Source: Streptomyces sp. LaPpAH-108 (lineage in GTDB: Bacteria; Actinomycetota; Actinomycetes; Streptomycetales; Streptomycetaceae). From it: a stretch of DNA of 64,000 bases. The translations under genes were made by a program, and so were the position numbers. The DNA lies in the NCBI RefSeq assembly GCF_000373625.1, contig NZ_KB891998.1, forward strand, positions 394,638-458,637, read 5' to 3'. A model generated the notes under the pieces. That model did not search any database and was not told the origin of the DNA. It saw only the letters and a program-made list of their open reading frames with translations. Shown here piece by piece: positions 55,767 to 64,000 of this stretch (position 1 is its first letter; each line of letters opens with the position of its first letter).

Positions 55767-56930
55767 TCAGGCGAGCGGGACCGGAAGGGTCAACTCGTCG
55801 TAGACGCTGAGGACTTGGGCGACCGTCTCGTCTTCGGTCGGCCAAGTGGCGGCCTGCCGGACACCTCGCTCGCGCAGCAGCTCGCGCCGCTCGGCGTCGG
55901 CGAGCAGATCGGTGACGGCGGCAGCGAGGGCGGGCCCGTCGCCGTAGGGCACGAGGCGGGCGGCGTCGCCCACGAGGTCCGGGACACCGCCGACGGCGGT
56001 CGCGACCAGCGGCACCCGGGCGTACAGCGCCTCCTGCGCGAACACCGAGCGCGACTCCCGGCGGGCGGTCAGCAGGGCGAGGTCGGCGGCGGCGAGCAGG
56101 TCCGGCACGTCGTCGCGGACGCCGAGGAGCCGGACCGGCAGATGCTCGGCCTCGATCCGCCGCTGCAGCTCCGGCCGCAGCGGCCCCTCCCCCGCGACGA
56201 CGACCAGCGGCTGGGGGTCGAGGTCGCGCCAGGCGCGGGCCGCGTCGAGCAGCGTCTCGTGGCCGCGGTGCCGGTCCAGGGAGGCGACCGCGACGAGCAA
56301 CGGGCGTCCGGTGGCGCCGAGTTCGGCCCGCACCTTGTCGGCGGGCCGCTCGGGGTCGGGGCCCCGTCCGCCGTACCGGCCGCCCGGTAGGCCCACGGCG
56401 GCGAGCCGGGCGTCGCGCGCGCCGGTCCTGCGGGCCCGGTCCACCAGGTCGGAGCTGGTGCCGAGCACGACGGTCGCGCTGCGCACCACGCGCCGCTCCA
56501 GCATCCGCAGCAGATGCGCCCGCGCGCCCTCGGCGTGGGCCCGGTTGTGCCAGGTGACGACCAGCGGGGTGGTCCGGCCGCCGAGCGCGAGCGCGGTACG
56601 GAAGGAGGCGTGCAGGCCGTGGGCGTGGACCAGGTCGGCGTCCGCGCAGGCGGCCCGCAGCGCGGCGACGGCCGCCGGGTCGCTGCTGCGCGGCACGGGC
56701 AGGTGCTCGGCGCCGGTGCCGCTGAAGTCGTAGGCGTGGTCGGCCTCGGCCGGGGCACACACGGTGACCCGGACCCCGCGCGCGACCAGGCCCGCCGCCA
56801 GGGAGCGCACATGCGCGCTGCTGCCCGCGTTGCCTCCGCCGAGCACCTGGACGGTGCGCAGCGGCGACTGGCCGGGCGGTGCGGTGCTGCTCACGGGGCT
56901 CACGGGGCCGGCTCCTGATTCGGCGGGCAT
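55767..56930 (-). CDS. GT4-family glycosyltransferase
   Basis: A 387-residue GT-B enzyme. N-terminal TVQVLGGGNAGSSAHVRSLAAGLVARG binds the acceptor side, and the ADLVHAHGLHASFRTAL segment is family-typical. The C-terminal donor domain has LLVAVASLDRHRGHETLLDAA, LLGVRDDVPDLLAAADLAL and the E-x7-E element RRESRSVFAQEALYARVPLVATAVGG. The sugar donor is not readable. It lies 166 bp downstream of the MraY-like transferase gene on the same strand, so the two may add consecutive sugars to a polyprenyl-linked cell-surface glycan. This is inference from family and neighbourhood. Confidence 0.88.
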   Translation of the reverse strand: MPAESGAGPVSPVSSTAPPGQSPLRTVQVLGGGNAGSSAHVRSLAAGLVARGVRVTVCAPAEADHAYDFSGTGAEHLPVPRSSDPAAVAALRAACADADLVHAHGLHASFRTALALGGRTTPLVVTWHNRAHAEGARAHLLRMLERRVVRSATVVLGTSSDLVDRARRTGARDARLAAVGLPGGRYGGRGPDPERPADKVRAELGATGRPLLVAVASLDRHRGHETLLDAARAWRDLDPQPLVVVAGEGPLRPELQRRIEAEHLPVRLLGVRDDVPDLLAAADLALLTARRESRSVFAQEALYARVPLVATAVGGVPDLVGDAARLVPYGDGPALAAAVTDLLADAERRELLRERGVRQAATWPTEDETVAQVLSVYDELTLPVPLA

Positions 56931-57096
56931 TCACGAAGGGACGTACAGACGGTAGCGGTCGCCGGGGCCGCGGGGAGCTGCCGCGCCCCCTTCGCTCCGG
57001 CCGCCTTCCCCCTCAAGGATGCCAGGAGGCAAGGCCGTTCCGGGAATCGCCGGTCGGCGCGGGCCCCGGCGGGCGGAGGCAACACACAGGCGCATA

Positions 57097-57885
57097 TCAC
57101 CCGTCCGGGTGAGCCGCCGGGACGGTGCTGTCGGCGCTCCCCAGCGCTCGCGCCCAGTCGCTCACCCGGTCCCCGCAGACGGTGGCGGCCACCACCGCGA
57201 CGGCGTGCGCGAGGAGTCCCGCGCGGCCGTTGGCGGCCACCACGGCGGTGCCGAGCGCGGCGCCCAGGGCGTGCGCGCCGGTGTCCCCAATCATCGCGCG
57301 CTCCCCCAGGTCCTCGGGCAGCACGGCCGCCGCCCCGCCCACGGCCGCCGCCGCGAGCGCGCCACCGGGCCCGGAGCGCACCAGCCCCGGGGCACCGAGC
57401 GCGAGCACCGCCGAGGCGGCGCGCGCGGGGCGTACGTCGAGCAGGTTCACGGTGTGCGCGGCCCCGGCGATCACGACGCCCGCGAGCAGCCGGTCCAGCG
57501 GGCGCTGCTTCAGGAACGCCCCGGCCACGAGTGCGGCGGCGGTGATGCCGAACAACTTGACCGCGCCGGAGGTGAGTTCGCCTTCGCGCAGCGCGCCGAG
57601 GTGGGCGCGGAAGCCCCGGCGCGGGTCTCCGTCCCCGGCGATGTCGTCGTACGCCCCGCAGGCACCGGCGGCGAACACCGCGAGCCCGGCGGCGGGGTGG
57701 ACGCGCGCGGCGGCCAGGGCGGTCGCGGCGGCACAGGCCGGGCCGCAGTACAGCTCCACGGTGCGGCCCGCGTGGTTCTTGCGCCGCCAGCGGTCCGCGC
57801 CGCCGGGGGCGAGGGCACGCAGGGCGGCCGTGGCGCCCCGGGTGAGGAGGGCGGCGGTCGCGAAGGTGGTCGTGCGCGTGCTCAT
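57097..57885 (-). CDS. MraY/WecA-like polyprenyl-phosphate transferase homologue
   Basis: A 262-residue membrane protein with several hydrophobic segments. It keeps shrunken versions of MraY-superfamily motifs: CGAYDDIAGDG (DDxx pair), AAHTVNLLDVRPARA (NxxD) and IGDTGAHALGAALG (GDxGSxxLG). True MraY/WecA proteins are near 320-360 residues, so this one is short and may lack segments. If active, it would load a sugar-phosphate on undecaprenyl phosphate. The start is ATG 57885. It follows recN by 52 nt and precedes the GT4 gene. A role in a minor surface glycan is possible, and loss of activity also is. Confidence 0.78.
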   Translation of the reverse strand: MSTRTTTFATAALLTRGATAALRALAPGGADRWRRKNHAGRTVELYCGPACAAATALAAARVHPAAGLAVFAAGACGAYDDIAGDGDPRRGFRAHLGALREGELTSGAVKLFGITAAALVAGAFLKQRPLDRLLAGVVIAGAAHTVNLLDVRPARAASAVLALGAPGLVRSGPGGALAAAAVGGAAAVLPEDLGERAMIGDTGAHALGAALGTAVVAANGRAGLLAHAVAVVAATVCGDRVSDWARALGSADSTVPAAHPDG

Positions 57886-57937
57886 CCGGCCACTGTAGAA
57901 GGGAGTTGAGCTGCCCCGCCGGGCAGGGCACCCGGTC

Positions 57938-59668
57938 CTACGCCTCCCCGCGTGCCGTCGCGAGCAGTTCCTCGGCGTGGGCGCGGGCCGCCTCCGAGTC
58001 CTCCTGGCCCGCCAGCATCCGGGAGAGTTCACGGACGCGTTCCTCGCCCTCCAGGACCTTGACGCCGGAGCGGGTGACCGAGCCGTCGTTGGTCTTCTCC
58101 ACCAGCAGCTGCCGGTCGGCGAAGGCGGCGACCTGGGGCAGGTGGGTGACGACGACGACCTGGGCGGTGCGGGCGAGCTTGGCCAGGCGGCGGCCGATCT
58201 CGACGGCCGCCTTGCCGCCGACACCGGCGTCGACCTCGTCGAACAGGTAGGTCGGCACGGGGTCGGTGCCCGCGAAGACGACCTCCACGGCGAGCATCAC
58301 GCGGGACAGCTCACCGCCGGAGGCGCCCTTGGCGATGGGCCGGGGCGGGGCGCCCGGGTGCGGGGCGAGCAGCAGCTCGACCTCGTCGACGCCGGAGGGG
58401 CCGTAGGCGACCGTGCGGCCGTCCGCCTCCACTCCGTCGGGGTCCTCGGTCTGCCGGATGTCGAAGGACACCCGGGCGTGCGGCATGGCCAGCGAGGCCA
58501 GCTCGGCGGTGACGGCGGCGGCGAACCGCTCGGCGGCCTCGGTCCGCGCCTTGGTCAACTGCTCGGCCAGCGCGCCCAGTTCGGTGCGCAGCGCATCGCG
58601 TTCGGCGGTCAGCTCGGTGATCCGCTCGTCGTCGCCGTCCAGCTCGGTCAGCCGGGCGGCGCCCTGCTCGGCCCAGGCGAGGACGGCGGCGATGTCCGTG
58701 CCGTACTTGCGGGTCAGGGCGTTCAGCGCGGCCCGGCGCTCCTCCACGGCCGACAGCCGCAGCGGGTCGGCGTCCAGGTCGTCGGCGTATCCGGCCAGCT
58801 CACCGGCGACGTCCCCGGCGAGGATGCCGATCTCGCCGATGCGGTCCGCGAGCGCGGCCAGCGCCGGATCGTGCGAGCGGACCGCCTCAAGCGCCCGGTG
58901 GGCCCCGGCGATCAGCGTGCCCGCGTCGATGCCCTCGGGGTCCTCGGGGTTCCCGGCGAGGGCGGCGTGCGCGGCGGTCGCGGCGGAGGACAGCGCCTCG
59001 GCGTGCCCCAGCCGCTCGGCCTCCTCGGCCAGCTCCACGTCCTCCCCGGCGCGCGGCTCCACGGCCGCGATCTCGTCCAGGCCGAAGCGCAGCAGGTCGG
59101 CTTCCTGGGCGCGCTCGCGGGCGCGGGTGACGATCTCGTCCAGCTCGGCGCTCACCGCGCGCAGCCGCTTGTAGGCGTCCGTGTACGCGGCCAGCGGCAC
59201 CGCGACCGACTCGCCCGCGTACCGGTCGAGCGCGCCGCGCTGCCGGTTCGCCTTGAGCAGGCCCTGCTGGTCGGTCTGCCCGTGCACGGCCACCAGGTCG
59301 TCGGCCAGCTCGGCGAGCAGCCCGACGGGGACGCTGCGCCCGCCGAGGTGCGCCCGGGAGCGGCCCTCGGCGGAGATGGTGCGGCTGATCAGCAGGGCGC
59401 CGTCGTCCAGCTCGGCCCCGGCCTCCTCGGCCCGTACGACGGCCGAGGCACCGGTGGGTACGGCGATCCGTCCCTCCACCACCGCCCGGCCCGCGCCGAG
59501 CCGGACCAACGCCGGGTCGGCCCGCCCGCCGAGCAGCAGCCCCAGGCTGGTGACGACCATGGTCTTGCCCGCACCCGTCTCACCGGTGACGGCGGTGAAC
59601 CCGGGTGACAGCTCGACCACGGCGTCGTCGATGACCCCGAGCGACCGTATGCGCATCTCCTCCAACAC
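57938..59668 (-). CDS. recN: DNA repair protein RecN
   Basis: A 576-residue SMC-like ATPase. Walker A is VTGETGAGKTMVVTSLGLLLGG in the N-terminal half, and the C-terminal half has the ABC signature KGASGGELSRVMLAVEVV and Walker B TYLFDEVDAGVGG. The two halves are joined by coiled-coil stretches (EEAERLGHAEALSSAATA; DDERITELTAERDALRTELGALAEQL). It tethers DNA ends at double-strand breaks. The start is GTG 59668 (LEEMRIRSLGVIDDAVVEL). An ATG 12 nt further in would place a GGAGGAG too close, and a reading to 59707 lacks support. It is part of the tlyA-nadK-recN run. Confidence 0.94.
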   Translation of the reverse strand: MLEEMRIRSLGVIDDAVVELSPGFTAVTGETGAGKTMVVTSLGLLLGGRADPALVRLGAGRAVVEGRIAVPTGASAVVRAEEAGAELDDGALLISRTISAEGRSRAHLGGRSVPVGLLAELADDLVAVHGQTDQQGLLKANRQRGALDRYAGESVAVPLAAYTDAYKRLRAVSAELDEIVTRARERAQEADLLRFGLDEIAAVEPRAGEDVELAEEAERLGHAEALSSAATAAHAALAGNPEDPEGIDAGTLIAGAHRALEAVRSHDPALAALADRIGEIGILAGDVAGELAGYADDLDADPLRLSAVEERRAALNALTRKYGTDIAAVLAWAEQGAARLTELDGDDERITELTAERDALRTELGALAEQLTKARTEAAERFAAAVTAELASLAMPHARVSFDIRQTEDPDGVEADGRTVAYGPSGVDEVELLLAPHPGAPPRPIAKGASGGELSRVMLAVEVVFAGTDPVPTYLFDEVDAGVGGKAAVEIGRRLAKLARTAQVVVVTHLPQVAAFADRQLLVEKTNDGSVTRSGVKVLEGEERVRELSRMLAGQEDSEAARAHAEELLATARGEA

Positions 59669-59719
59669 GGAACAGACCATACGAGGTCCGGGGCGGGATG
59701 CGCACACAGGCCGCCCATG

Positions 59720-60640
59720 TCACTCGGTGGTGTGGTCCTGCCGGGCCCCGCGCCAGCCCGTGGTGGGCAGGGCGAACTTCGCCACGAGACGGTCGGTGAA
59801 GGAGGCATGGTGCAGCCGGGCCAGGCGGACCGGGACGGCCCCGCGCCGGACCTCGACCCGGGCGCCGGGGGGCAGCTCGATGGTGCGGCGGCCGTCGCAC
59901 CACAGCACGCCCGGCGGCACGTGCGGCAGCACCTCCACGGCGAGCACCGAGTCCGGCGAGGTGACCAGCGGCTTGGCGAACAGCGCGTGGGCGCTGATCG
60001 GCACCATGAGCAGCGCCTCCACCTCGGGCCACACCACGGGGCCGCCGGCGGAGAACGCGTACGCGGTGGACCCGGTGGGCGTGGAGAGCACGATGCCGTC
60101 GCAGCCGAAGGCGGTGACCGGGCGGCCGTCGATCTCCAGGACCACTTCGAGCATCTTCTCGGCGGAGACCTTCTGGACGGCGGCCTCGTTCAGCGCCCAG
60201 TCGGTGTGCACGATGTCACCGTTGCGGTGCACGACCACGTCGATGGTCATGCGTTCCTCGACCTCGTAGGAGCGGGCCACCACCCGGTCCACGACCCGGT
60301 CCAGGTCGTCCCGCTCGGCCTCGGCGAGGAAGCCGACGCTGCCGAGGTTCACGCCGAGCATCGGCACCCCGGAGGCGCGGGAGAACTCGGCGCCGCGCAG
60401 CAGGGTGCCGTCACCGCCGAGGACGATCAGCAGCTCGCAGCCGTCCAGGGAGTGCGGTGCCGCCTCCGTGACGAGTTCGACCTCGCCCGGCAGCGGCAGA
60501 TCGCGCGCCTCCTCCTCCAGCACCCGCACGCCTATCCCGTGCGAGAGCAGGCCCTTCACCACGAGTTCCGCGCTGCGGATCGCAGCCGGACGCCCGGTGT
60601 GGGCGAGCAGGAAAACAGTTCGCGCTCGGTTCTGTGTCAA
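59720..60640 (-). CDS. nadK: NAD kinase
   Basis: A 306-residue ATP/polyphosphate-dependent NAD kinase. LIVLGGDGTLLRGAEF is the catalytic GGDGT motif; LGVNLGSVGFLAEAE, IVLSTPTGSTAYAFSAGGP and DGRRTIELPPG follow in normal order. It makes NADP for biosynthesis. The start is TTG 60640, supported by a 4-nt overlap (TTGA) with the tlyA stop and a GGAGGGG 8 nt upstream; the frame upstream to 60925 is antisense-like. It is in the tlyA-nadK-recN order conserved in actinobacteria. Confidence 0.94.
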   Translation of the reverse strand: MTQNRARTVFLLAHTGRPAAIRSAELVVKGLLSHGIGVRVLEEEARDLPLPGEVELVTEAAPHSLDGCELLIVLGGDGTLLRGAEFSRASGVPMLGVNLGSVGFLAEAERDDLDRVVDRVVARSYEVEERMTIDVVVHRNGDIVHTDWALNEAAVQKVSAEKMLEVVLEIDGRPVTAFGCDGIVLSTPTGSTAYAFSAGGPVVWPEVEALLMVPISAHALFAKPLVTSPDSVLAVEVLPHVPPGVLWCDGRRTIELPPGARVEVRRGAVPVRLARLHHASFTDRLVAKFALPTTGWRGARQDHTTE

Positions 60641-61452
60641 CGCGGCCCCTCCGCCACTGCACGATCGACGTCGGCCGGGTCCAGTTCGGGTGCACCGGAC
60701 TTCAGCCAGAGAAAGTACTCGACATTGCCCGAGGGGCCCGGCAGCGGACTCGCGGTCACTCCTCGCACCCCGAGCCCCAGCTCCCAGGCCTTCTCGGCCA
60801 CCCCGCGCACGGCCTCCGCCCGCAGCTGCGGACTCCGTACGACACCCCCGCTGCCCAGCCGTTCCTTGCCCACTTCGAACTGCGGCTTGACCATCATCAC
60901 CAGATCGGCGTCCGGCGTCACGCACCGCTTGAGGGCGGGCAGCACCAGACCCAGCGGAATGAAGGACAGATCGCCCACCACCAGGTCCACCGGCTTCCCG
61001 TCGATCGCCTCGAGCGTCAACTCGCGTACGTTCGTACGGTCCTTGACGGTGACGCGTTCATCGCTCTGCAAAGACCAGGCCAGCTGGCCGTAGCCGACGT
61101 CCACGGCGACGACGTGCGCGGCGCCCGCGCGCAGCAGGACGTCGGTGAAGCCGCCGGTGGAGGCGCCCGCGTCCAGCGCGCGGCGGCCCTCGACGACGAG
61201 CCCTTCGGGGACGAACGCGGCGAGGGCGCCCGCGAGCTTGTGGCCGCCCCGGGAGACGTACTCGGGGTCGGTGTCGTCGGACTGGACCACGATGGCCGCG
61301 GCGGTCTCGACCTGGGTGGCCGGCTTGGTCGCCACGGTCTTGCCCACGCTGACCCGCCCGGCGGCGATCAGCTGGCTCGCGTGCTCGCGCGAGCGCGCCA
61401 GCTTCCGGCGGACCAGCTCGGCGTCCAGACGGCGGCGTGCGACTCCAGCCAC
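60637..61452 (-). CDS. tlyA: TlyA-family rRNA 2'-O-methyltransferase
   Basis: A 271-residue protein. An N-terminal S4 RNA-binding domain (RRRLDAELVRRKLARSREHASQLIAAGRVSVGKTV) joins an FtsJ-like methyltransferase with the SAM-binding loop LDAGASTGGFTDVLLRAGAAHVVAVDVG. KDRTN, DLVVGDLSFIPL and VKPQFEVG carry the K-D-K residues expected for 2'-O-methylation. Mycobacterial TlyA methylates 16S and 23S rRNA and sets capreomycin sensitivity. The start is GTG 61452, with GGAG 11 nt upstream. Its stop overlaps the nadK TTG. Older annotation as haemolysin A is misleading. Confidence 0.92.
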   Translation of the reverse strand: MAGVARRRLDAELVRRKLARSREHASQLIAAGRVSVGKTVATKPATQVETAAAIVVQSDDTDPEYVSRGGHKLAGALAAFVPEGLVVEGRRALDAGASTGGFTDVLLRAGAAHVVAVDVGYGQLAWSLQSDERVTVKDRTNVRELTLEAIDGKPVDLVVGDLSFIPLGLVLPALKRCVTPDADLVMMVKPQFEVGKERLGSGGVVRSPQLRAEAVRGVAEKAWELGLGVRGVTASPLPGPSGNVEYFLWLKSGAPELDPADVDRAVAEGPR

Positions 61453-61490
61453 GTTCGGTTCAGCTCCTGACTTCTCACGGTGTTCCGGAT

Positions 61491-61724
61491 CTAGCGGGCG
61501 TCGAGCGCGCTCAGCGCGTCGCGCAGCCCCGCGTGTACATCCTCGTACACCGCGAGGTGTCCGTCGGTCGTGAGGCGGTCGGCGTCGGCAAGGCGGGCCA
61601 GGCGGGCGTCCACGCCAGGGTCGCCGGTGGGGGTGCGGGGGACGTGCAGCGGGGCCGGGGCCTCCGGTTCGTACCCGGTGGCGTGCTCGGTGGTGCCCTG
61701 CGGCTCGGCGGCGGACTCGCTCAT
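61491..61724 (-). CDS. Small conserved hypothetical protein upstream of tlyA
   Basis: A 77-residue acidic protein with a low-complexity N-terminus and a helical C-terminus: TGDPGVDARLARLADADRLTTDGHLAVYEDVHAGLRDALSALDAR. It ends 38 nt before the tlyA GTG and is probably the first gene of that operon. I do not know its function. It has no membrane segment or metal motif. Confidence 0.75.
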   Translation of the reverse strand: MSESAAEPQGTTEHATGYEPEAPAPLHVPRTPTGDPGVDARLARLADADRLTTDGHLAVYEDVHAGLRDALSALDAR

Positions 61725-61766
61725 GCCCAGACGCTACCGCGAACGCCTGGGGTACCGTCGTGCGCG

Positions 61767-62114
61767 ATGGCCACGATCGAGCAGTGCCGCGCCGCACTGG
61801 AGAAGCTTTCGGACAACATGCAGGGCTCCGAGGGCGACGTGCGCGCCGCCGCCGCCCTGGACCGCTCGGTGAGCTGTCACATCACCGACCTGGACGTCAC
61901 CTTCGCCGGCCGCATGACGGGCGGCCGGATCGAGGTGGAGCGGACTCTGCCGGGTCCGCCGGGCGAGCGGGCGCAGATCCGGCTCGCCCTCGCGGGCGAC
62001 GACCTGGTGTCCCTGGTGGACGGCGAGCTGAACTTCGCGACCGCCTGGGGCTCGGGCCGGGTACGCCTGGAGGCGAGCCTGCTGGATCTGTTCCGGCTGA
62101 GAAAGCTGCTGTGA
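61767..62114 (+). CDS. SCP2 sterol-transfer-like protein
   Basis: A 115-residue single-domain protein: SVSCHITDLDVTFAGRMTGGRIE, IRLALAGDDLVSLVDGELNFATAWGSGRVRLEASLLDLFRLRKLL. The pattern of strands and the DLxxLxDGxLxFxxAxxxGRVxLxGS-like ending fit the SCP2 fold, which binds lipids in a hydrophobic tunnel. A lipid-binding or carrier role is likely; the ligand is unknown. It is divergent from the hypothetical/tlyA genes (42 bp apart) and convergent with the ABC ATPase gene. Confidence 0.85.
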   Translation: MATIEQCRAALEKLSDNMQGSEGDVRAAAALDRSVSCHITDLDVTFAGRMTGGRIEVERTLPGPPGERAQIRLALAGDDLVSLVDGELNFATAWGSGRVRLEASLLDLFRLRKLL

Positions 62115-62129
62115 AGACCGGCCCGGGGC

Positions 62130-62999
62130 TCAGGAGGCCGTAGCCGCCCCTGCCTCCGAGCGGGCCTTGCGCGCCGCCGGGACCACCAGCGGGGTGCCGG
62201 TCTCCGGGTCGTCGATGACCTGGCAGCGCAGCCCGAAGACCTTCTCGACCAGCTCGGCGGTGACGATGTCGCCGGGCGCCCCCTCCGCGATGACCTCGCC
62301 GCCGCGCAGGGCGATGAGGTGGGTGGCGTAGCGGGCGGCGTGGTTGAGGTCGTGCAGGACGGCGACCATGGTGCGGCCCTGGGTCTCGTGCAGCTCGGCG
62401 CACAGGTCGAGCACGTCGATCTGGTGCTGGATGTCGAGATAGGTGGTCGGCTCGTCCAGGAGCAGCAGCGGGGTCTGCTGGGCGAGCGCCATGGCGATCC
62501 AGACGCGCTGGCGCTGGCCGCCGGACAGCTCGTCGACGTACCGCTCGGCCAGCTCGGCGACGCCGGTGCGGGCCATGGAGTCGGCGACGACCTCCTCGTC
62601 CTCGGGGGACCACTGGCGCAGGATGCCCTGGTGCGGGTAGCGGCCCCGGGCCACGAGGTCGGCGACGGTGATGCCGTCGGGCGCGATGGAGGACTGGGGC
62701 AGCAGGCCGAGCGTGCGGGCGACCTTCTTGGCGGGCATCGACTGGATGACCTGGCCGTCGAGCAGCACCCGGCCTTCGGCGGGCTTCAGCATCCGCGAGA
62801 GCGCCCGCAGCAGCGTGGACTTGCCGCACGCGTTGGGGCCGACGATCACGGTGAAGGAGTTGTCCGGTATCTCCACCGACAGCTTCTCCGCGATGACGCG
62901 CTGCTCGTAGGCGAGGGTGACGTTCTCGGCGGACAGGCGGTTCACAGTGCTCCTAGAAGTGTTCGTCGTCGTGCCGTCCGGGTGCGGGGCGCCGCTCAT
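62130..62999 (-). CDS. Iron-siderophore ABC transporter ATP-binding protein
   Basis: A 289-residue ATPase of the FecE/FepC group. Walker A is VGPNACGKSTLLRAL, the Q-loop GLLPQSS, the signature ELSGGQRQRVWIAMAL, and Walker B LLLLDEPTTYLDIQHQ, with the switch His in VLHDLNHAARYA. It powers siderophore-bound iron uptake. The ATG at 62999 overlaps the permease stop by 4 nt (ATGA). A longer reading upstream to 63458 lies wholly within the permease gene and is rejected. Iron-dependent regulation is expected, but no operator is visible inside the window. Confidence 0.93.
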   Translation of the reverse strand: MSGAPHPDGTTTNTSRSTVNRLSAENVTLAYEQRVIAEKLSVEIPDNSFTVIVGPNACGKSTLLRALSRMLKPAEGRVLLDGQVIQSMPAKKVARTLGLLPQSSIAPDGITVADLVARGRYPHQGILRQWSPEDEEVVADSMARTGVAELAERYVDELSGGQRQRVWIAMALAQQTPLLLLDEPTTYLDIQHQIDVLDLCAELHETQGRTMVAVLHDLNHAARYATHLIALRGGEVIAEGAPGDIVTAELVEKVFGLRCQVIDDPETGTPLVVPAARKARSEAGAATAS

Positions 63000-64000
63000 A
63001 TCCGGCCCGCCTTGCGCTCGGTGACCAGCAGCCACAGCAGATAGGCGCCGCCGAGGACGCCGGTGACCACGCCGACGGGCAGCTGGTCGGCGCCGAAGAC
63101 GCGCTGCGAGAGCCAGTCGGCGATGACGAGCAGGGCGGCGCCCATGAAGAGGGAGGGCACCAGGTTGGGCCCGGGCGAGCGGGTCAGCCGCCGGGCGAGC
63201 TGCGGCGCGGTGAGCGCCACGAAGCCGACGGGTCCGGCGGCGGCGGTGGCCCCGGCGGTCAGCAGCACGGCCGAGACCATCAGCACGAGCCGCACCCGCT
63301 GCACGCGCACCCCGAGGGCGTACGACACGTCGTCGCCCATCTCCATCATCCGCAGGCCCCGTCCGTTGGCGAGGACCAGCGGGACGAGGACCGCGCACAT
63401 GCCGAGCAGCGGCCAGACCTGGGACCAGTCCCGCCCGTCGAGCGAGCCGGTCATCCACACGACCGCGCGGGCGGCGTCCACGATGTCGGCCCGGGTGATC
63501 AGATAGCCGTTGACGGCGGTGAGGATCGCGGAGACGCCGATGCCGACCAGGACGAGCCGGTAGCCGTGCACGCCCTGCTTCCAGGCGAGCAGATAGATGG
63601 CGATGCCCGTGACCAGGCCGCCGATCAGCGCACCGACGGTCACGGCGGCGGCGCTGCCGGAGAAGAGCACGATCACCACGAGGGCGCCCGCGGTCGAGCC
63701 CTGGGAGAGGCCGAGCACGTCCGGGCTGCCCAGCGGGTTGCGCGAGATCGACTGGAACAGGGCGCCGCCCAGGCCCAGCGAGGCGCCCACCAGCAGGGCG
63801 ACCAGCAGCCTCGGCAGCCGCAGCTCGTTGACGATGAAGTCCTGGTACGCGGTGCCGTTCCCGGTCAGGGTCCGCAGCACGTCGAGCGCGGGGATCTTCG
63901 CGTCGCCGGTGCCGATCAGCGCCACGCCCGCGGCGAGCATGGCCACGATCAGCAGCAGGACGACGAGCAGGGCGCGCGGGTCCAGGCGCAGGGAGAGCCC
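62996..64000 (-). CDS. FecCD-type siderophore ABC permease, 5' end outside the window
   Basis: The frame stays open from the stop at 62996 to base 64000, so 335 codons are visible and the start is beyond the window. It has the many hydrophobic segments of BtuC/FecCD permeases, with LVALLVGASLGLGGALFQSISRNPLGSPDVLGLSQGS near the visible start and ALTAPQLARRLTRSPGPNLVPSLFMGAALLVIADWLSQRVF near the end, both highly conserved. ELPVGVVTGVLGGAYLLWLL-type ending (DQLPVGVVTGVLGG) is typical. It forms the channel for the ATPase encoded next to it. The binding protein and a second permease probably lie beyond the edge. Confidence 0.92.
   Translation of the reverse strand, partial: GLSLRLDPRALLVVLLLIVAMLAAGVALIGTGDAKIPALDVLRTLTGNGTAYQDFIVNELRLPRLLVALLVGASLGLGGALFQSISRNPLGSPDVLGLSQGSTAGALVVIVLFSGSAAAVTVGALIGGLVTGIAIYLLAWKQGVHGYRLVLVGIGVSAILTAVNGYLITRADIVDAARAVVWMTGSLDGRDWSQVWPLLGMCAVLVPLVLANGRGLRMMEMGDDVSYALGVRVQRVRLVLMVSAVLLTAGATAAAGPVGFVALTAPQLARRLTRSPGPNLVPSLFMGAALLVIADWLSQRVFGADQLPVGVVTGVLGGAYLLWLLVTERKAGRI

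Overview
The window is high-GC actinobacterial DNA and almost certainly from a Streptomyces chromosome. It has strong GC bias at third codon positions, many GTG and TTG starts, frequent 4-nt ATGA/GTGA/TTGA gene overlaps, streptogrisin-type proteases, a SepF-like protein, and a long housekeeping stretch (der, plsC, cmk, tyrA, rluB, scpB, scpA, parA-like, ald, pyrG, recN, nadK, tlyA). From memory, the order of that stretch matches the S. coelicolor core region around SCO1749 to SCO1787. Synteny was recalled, not computed.

1-15,100 (accessory and secreted): a large secreted RHS/YD-repeat protein whose C-terminus lies beyond base 1, a secreted protein with three LamG-like domains, a frameshifted relic of a DnaE2-type PHP domain, an AraC regulator divergent from a hydrolase/FAD-monooxygenase pair, and two tandem streptogrisin protease genes (sprD-like and sprB), each followed by a hairpin terminator.

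15,360-19,463 (amino-acid or sulfur uptake): a permease and an FAD/NAD(P)-binding protein face a lipoprotein binding protein. The binding-protein transcript carries a 23-residue leader peptide ending in Cys, a signature of cysteine-responsive attenuation. No ATPase gene is present in the cluster.

19,774-30,200: SepF-like protein (sflA), an acyl-CoA (glutaryl-CoA-type) dehydrogenase, a DHA2-type exporter, a PIG-V-like mannosyltransferase and a PAP2 phosphatase (both probably leaderless), an I78-type protease inhibitor, an Rpf/LysM cell-wall hydrolase, and two conserved hypothetical genes separated by about 0.9 kb of C-rich tandem repeats.

30,270-43,682: der-plsC-cmk, then tyrA, with an aroH (chorismate mutase) relic fused against it. 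Next are a Rieske lipoprotein, two convergent overlapping nucleotidyltransferases, a 168-bp inverted-repeat element wedged between two coding regions, an ADP-ribosylglycohydrolase, and the chromosome-segregation block rluB-scpB-scpA-RHH protein-parA. ScpA carries an extraordinary disordered N-terminus of about 465 residues.

44,054-64,000: ald, an NB-ARC/TPR STAND ATPase, a Nudix hydrolase, pyrG, a GH15 enzyme, an FAD-linked oxidase, a PucR-type regulator, a GT4 glycosyltransferase, a MraY-like membrane transferase, recN-nadK-tlyA, an SCP2 protein and a siderophore-type ABC importer that runs off the right edge. No tRNA, rRNA or CRISPR array was seen.
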